Source: Hirundichthys speculiger
Taxonomy: Eukaryota > Chordata > Actinopteri > Beloniformes > Exocoetidae
NCBI GenBank assembly: GCA_018398805.1
Contig: JAGFBZ010002268.1
Coordinates: forward strand, 682,001 to 746,000
Reading direction: 5' to 3'
DNA: 64,000 bases
Part shown: positions 60,040 to 64,000 of the stretch, in pieces
How the letters are laid out: each line of letters begins with the position of its first letter
Position numbering within the stretch: the first letter of the stretch is position 1
The notes under the pieces: generated by a model
The model's database searches: none
The model's input: only the letters and a program-made list of their open reading frames with translations
Told to the model about the DNA's origin: nothing
Program-made: the position numbers and the translations under genes

Positions 60040-61330
60040 TCAAATTGTGGGTAGAAAGCCAGTGTACTGGCCTTGAGGGTCAGGGTATTTGTCCCTTATT
60101 CTCCAAATGCAGCAGCTGGGGATAACACGACGGTTACCCTGGCCCAGTGATCCATGCTGCCAAAAGGTGTACTGGCGATAAGCAGCATATCTAAACTGCC
60201 TATTATCATCACCTGGCTCTGTAACTTCTGCTACCACCAACACATCATTCCTGTAGTCTCTGTGTATACGCAAATAGCCATCTTCCAAGCAGTAAAGCTC
60301 GAAATGAGGCAATTTGCTTATGCAGTGCTCAGGCCCCTGGCCACAGCATTTCCTTTCTGCGTCTGTGGCCATCTCCCTGCAGTTCCCACAGGTACACCAT
60401 GGAAGAGCAGCTGCAGGTGGGAGAGGTGCTGTCCAATGGAGGCAGGGCATCAAAAACCAATCCAGGGTTCCGGGAGCAGATCCGGGTTGCTAGTGCTCGT
60501 AGCCCCATTTCACTCATGTTTTGAATGAGCTCCTAAGTAAACAAACCACAAAATAGCATTTGGCATTTACATTTGATTAAAACTACATAAGATGCTGACA
60601 TAGATACAGATGGTGATAATACAAGTCATAATTTTACTGCCCAGCTCTCATCAGCCTCAAGAGAGGGTACCTCAAAAGTGAGGTCTAAATCAGGCTGAAA
60701 CAAGTGAGAGCAGTACAAGCAAAGATCATCTGGTACAAGTGCTAGGCTACCTTGACATAAACGTGTATTCTAAGCATATTCTATCTTTTATTAGCCTGTG
60801 CAATAATTTAGTGTTAGTTTGGAAGTATCAGGCGTAATTCCACGGCAACATCCTCAATACCAAAAGCGCATAATTTGGTCCACATACATGGAACTTTTGG
60901 ACGTGTTTTTGATTTAAATTCTACACGTCATGTAATTTTTCATATAGCCTGATGTATTTTAGGAAAATTACCCTCGACTTTACATGTGGTATTGTCGACG
61001 TTACAACAAGTTACCATCGATATGAGCCTATAGTGTTTCCAACCAAACAATAAATTACTGCATAGCCCAAAATTAGAATTTGCATGGATTTTTCAAATGC
61101 GTTCATAAAAAGCTTTACATCGCAACACTAGCCTAATAAAGACATTTTAACAGGGTAACTAACTGAAAACTTATGCTCCGACTGAAATGTGGTAACATTT
61201 ACAATTCTATTTGGCTAATCGCCATTAGTAAATTTTGCAGTACATTATTACTTCGCAAAAGATCTTTCATAAAGCATTAAATATAATTAACAGAAAATAA
61301 ACTTACTGTGTAGGACTCGTCGCTTGCCAT
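60040..61330 (-). CDS. P2X7 C-terminal (ballast-like) domain protein carried by the transposon, one-base frameshift
   Basis: Stand-alone homologue of the cytoplasmic zinc/guanine-nucleotide-binding C-terminal domain of the P2X7 receptor, without the ion-channel part. Exons on the minus strand: 61330-61307 (MASDESYT), 60694-60638 (PDLDLTFEVPSLEADESWA), 60532-60040; all joints phase 0. Exon 3 begins ELIQNMSEMGLRALATRIC and GLVFDALPPLDST, then shifts frame between about 60400 and 60450 (one extra base) into WCTCGNCREM, RKCCGQGPEHCISKLPHFEL, RQFRYAAYRQYTFWQHGSLG and IPSCCIWRIRDKYPDPQGQY, ending GFLPTI. These match the Cys pairs and the IPSCC...GQYxGF end of P2X7. With one base fewer it would be 190 residues. 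The ATG lies about 140 bp inside the right terminal repeat, so its promoter is carried by the element. Confidence 0.8.
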
Positions 61331-63179
61331 GGCAGCCTACGTTCCTGCTGCATTCTGCAGCCGACCTGGCAACCTCTGGTCGGGGAGGAGGGGGAGGGTA
61401 CACGCCGCTCAATAGTAATTTGAAAGTGACTGCAGTACCAGTTTTGGCCATAATCTTACAAACGGCTCCTTTAAATTTTAACCCTATTATTGACAAAACT
61501 CAAAAAAAGCTTAATCAATGGCTACAAAGGGATTTATCTTTGAGAGGCAGAATTTTGTTAACTAAAGCTGAAGGCATATCCCGGCTTACCTATGCTGCCT
61601 TATCGCTTAATGTTAATAAAAACACCTTAAAGACTATTGACAAAATGCTCTTTAGCTTCGTATGGAAAAATAAAACTCACTATATTAAAAAATCAGTAAT
61701 AATGAATACTTACGATAAATGTGGCCTCAACTTCTTAGACTTCCAAACCTTAAACAGTACTTTTAAAATTAATTGGTTGAGGGAATTTATTAAAAATCCT
61801 TTCTCAATTTGGAACTTCATACCAAATTTTATCCAAAGTAGGTGGCTTAAATTTCCTTTTATTGTGCAATTATAAAATTGAAAAAATCCCATTGAAACTA
61901 TCAGATTTCCATAAACAGATGCTTATCTCATGGTCCTTAATATATAAACACAACTTTTCTCCACACAGATACTATATTTGGAACAACAAAGACAAAACTC
62001 ACAGAAACAAGTCCTTATTTCACTCTGCCTGGTTTTCACATGGTATACTTCTGGTTCACCAGCTGCTTGACTCCAATGGTTCACTACTTACATATGATTA
62101 TTTTATCTCAAAATATAACATTTCAATCCCTGCTGAGAAATTTAATATAGTTATTTGTGCAATTCCTGCTGGTATATCTTTTTTGTTTGGTGGCTCAGTG
62201 AACCAGATGTTGCCTCCTTTGCCTTTGGATCTGTTAAAGACTGAAGTTGGCAAGACTTGTTTCCGAACCACACGCAACACCAACCGCTTTATACGTAGTC
62301 TGTTTCAAAGGGACATAACCTCTCTTCCGTATACTATATTTTATTGGAATAATTTCTTACCAAATCTCAATTGGAAAAAAATCTGGACTTTACCTTCTAA
62401 ATACATACTTAACAATAAAATAAAAGAAGTAACTTTTAAATTAATTCACAAGATTTACCCCTCTAAAATATTCATTTCACAACGCTTTAGAAAAGATATT
62501 GATACCGACTGCTCTTTCTGCTCTAATTGCCCTGAAGATAATTTTCATCTGTTTTGGTCCTGCACATTTACAAACAGGTTCTGGAAAGATGTCTGTCATT
62601 TCATTTAAACTTCTATCGATAACACTTCACTCTCTGTTTTGAGAATGTATTATTTGGTTTCACTACCTTCACTCCATCTAAAATAAATCAGTACCATATA
62701 ATTAATCTTATTATTTTATTAGCCAAATTTCATATCCAAAAATGTAGATATATCAACAAAACTCCTTGTTTTCTTTTTTTTCAGAATGAAACCAAGCAGT
62801 ACATTCTCACTATTAAGAACTCCATTAACACCAAAGCAATAAAAACTATGGATCTATGTCATGTACTTAATGTTTTTCTTTGAATTATTTCTTGTTTATG
62901 ACCCACTGGGGTCTTTCTTTGTTGTATTATATGTTCTGTTTAAATCTCAATAAAGTTCCTTAAAAAAAAAAAAATTACAGCCCCTCTTCCTAACAGAGTG
63001 CGTCAGTGGAAGGAAACGTAGTTCCTGTCCAAACGAAGCATTAAAAAAAAAACTATAAAATTAGATAATTGAATTTAGGTGTTAAAGCATTACTTAAAGC
63101 TAAACCATCAAGATCGAAGTATGATATTTTGGTATCGATCCGCCCAATCCTTCTATAAGCACTGTATGTTTTAGAATCA

Positions 63180-63370
63180 AGCCCTCCAAGCTGGGGCGCC
63201 GAAAAGCGGGGGTAAAGGATACGGATTATAGGGGCCCATGATTGAGGGGGGCCCAGAGAGGCCCCTAATTATGATCAAAAATAGCATCAACAAATTTCGC
63301 CGCTGTGTTGGGGGGCCCTGTAAAGATTCTTTTCATGGGGCCCAAAATCCCTAGCGACGCCCCTGCCTCC
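63180..63370. repeat. Repeat ending gcgtcgctagggattttggg (complement)
   Basis: GC-rich block with ggggcccatg, ggggggcccagagaggcccc and cctagcgacgcccctg, the latter being the end motif of a widespread vertebrate hAT-like repeat. Class from memory. Confidence 0.5.
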
Positions 63371-63824
63371 AAGTATGAGTATAGATACGTTAGAGATGCT
63401 TTGTTCTCCAATGCTTTCATTCCACACAGATGAAACCTGTTGCCAGGGGCCAAAACAAACCAAGTATGTGAGTTTAGGATGATGAGGGGGCTAGCAAGGT
63501 ATAATTTCTTTCACAAACAGCAGGGCATGGGCAGGGTTTCTACTCAACATGTAATGATATTTGTGTCAAATCTAAAAATGTTCTTTCAGTTCACAACTTG
63601 TCACAGTAACTGATTTGTTCATAACCCATTTAGCCCACTCAGGTTTGGCTATGTGGTTTGCACAAGTGGGACCATAGTATGGCAGAGATAAGACACCCCT
63701 TCTGGGCTCCTGCCCTTTAATCACCCATGTACCTGAACATGTGAGCAAATGAGGTCAACATGGACAATCCCATATGTGAGCCCATATGCAAATGTTAGTT
63801 TAATTTAACATTGACAAATACTGT

Positions 63825-64000
63825 TCAATTCAGTAATAATTTATTCATCCCCAAAGGGAAATTCAACTGTTGCAGTAACTGTCATGTTTTAAGCCTCTTT
63901 AAAGGTTCATTATCGAAGGTTATAGCTGTGGGTAGGAAGGGATCTCCTGTAGTTGTCTGTGTTGGACTGGATATGAAGCCTCTGACTGAAGAAACCCTGT
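63825..64000. repeat. Fish LINE-tail-like repeat, cut by the window edge
   Basis: aataatttattcatccccaaagggaaattcaa followed by gtgggtaggaagggatctcctgtag resembles a common fish retroelement end. Family unassigned. Confidence 0.45.

Larger units (their letters stand above)
56968..61470. mobile_element. TTAA-flanked, Kolobok-like DNA transposon carrying two convergent genes
   Basis: Inverted ends: aggagccgtatgtaagaagt at left and (complement) aggagccgtttgtaagatta at right; TTAA on both sides (56964-56967, 61471-61474). The host LINE frame is continuous once the element and one TTAA are removed, which fixes both borders. Inside: a plus-strand transposase-like gene (57273-59698) and a minus-strand P2RX7-C-domain gene (61330-60040), tail to tail with about 100 bp between their 3' ends. 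TTAA duplication and the transposase-like C-terminal motifs suggest Kolobok; piggyBac also uses TTAA. The catalytic core was not identified. Confidence 0.85.
56883..62978 (+). mobile_element. L1/Tx1-like LINE 3' fragment, split by a DNA transposon
   Basis: Left part 56890-56967 encodes YITYLGITVNKDRETRYDL; right part resumes at 61471 with NFNPIIDKTQKKLNQWL, then RGRILLTKAEGISRLTYAAL, DKMLFSFVWKN and GLNFLDFQTLNSTFKINWLR, the C-terminal region of LINE reverse transcriptase. A frameshift near 61860 and stops after 62606 make it dead. CSFCSNCPEDNFHLFWSCTF is the terminal CCHC-like segment. It ends with aataaa and a poly(A) tail (62966-62978). The 5' portion is missing. Confidence 0.88.

Overview
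The window is nuclear DNA from a ray-finned fish, most likely a percomorph teleost. The genes are split by GT/AG introns. The spacers are AT-rich and hold Tc1/mariner, hAT and TTAA-type DNA elements, L2-, RTE- and L1/Tx1-like LINE fragments and tRNA-derived SINEs, all typical of teleosts. No operons, CRISPR arrays, tRNA or rRNA genes were seen. Exons were assembled by hand from splice signals, reading phase and remembered family sequences; no alignment was run.

Layout. (1) 1-1200: 5' end of nnt on the minus strand (two coding exons), running off the left edge. (2) 3162-8622: afg2b (spata5l1), complete, ten coding exons, all nine introns phase 0. (3) 9111-10450: the small C15orf48/NMES1 homologue, with the miR-147 hairpin in its 3' UTR. 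(4) 17318-25739: slc30a4 (ZnT4) on the minus strand, seven coding exons. (5) 26701-32083: bloc1s6 (pallidin), head to head with slc30a4 across a short shared promoter region. (6) 43419-45317: nmrk2 on the minus strand, seven coding exons. (7) 52254-54013: a fish zinc-finger/BESS gene with a one-base frameshift. (8) 56640-62980: a nested transposon stack. The order afg2b, c15orf48, slc30a4, bloc1s6 matches human 15q21.1 as I recall it; nnt and nmrk2 come from other human chromosomes.

The most unusual structure is the element at 56968-61470. It is 4,503 bp, flanked by TTAA on both sides and by short inverted repeats, and it lies inside a LINE reading frame that becomes continuous when the element and one TTAA are removed. 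It carries two convergent spliced genes: a decayed transposase-like gene on the plus strand and, on the minus strand, a gene for a free-standing homologue of the cysteine-rich C-terminal (ballast) domain of the P2X7 receptor, broken by one base.

Functional themes: NNT (mitochondrial NADPH) and NMRK2 (NAD+ salvage) both serve pyridine nucleotide metabolism. SLC30A4 and BLOC1S6 both act on endosomes, lysosomes and lysosome-related organelles and share a promoter region holding a CLEAR-like GTCACGTGAT. C15orf48 and miR-147 form one transcription unit known in mammals to act on mitochondrial complex IV and inflammation.
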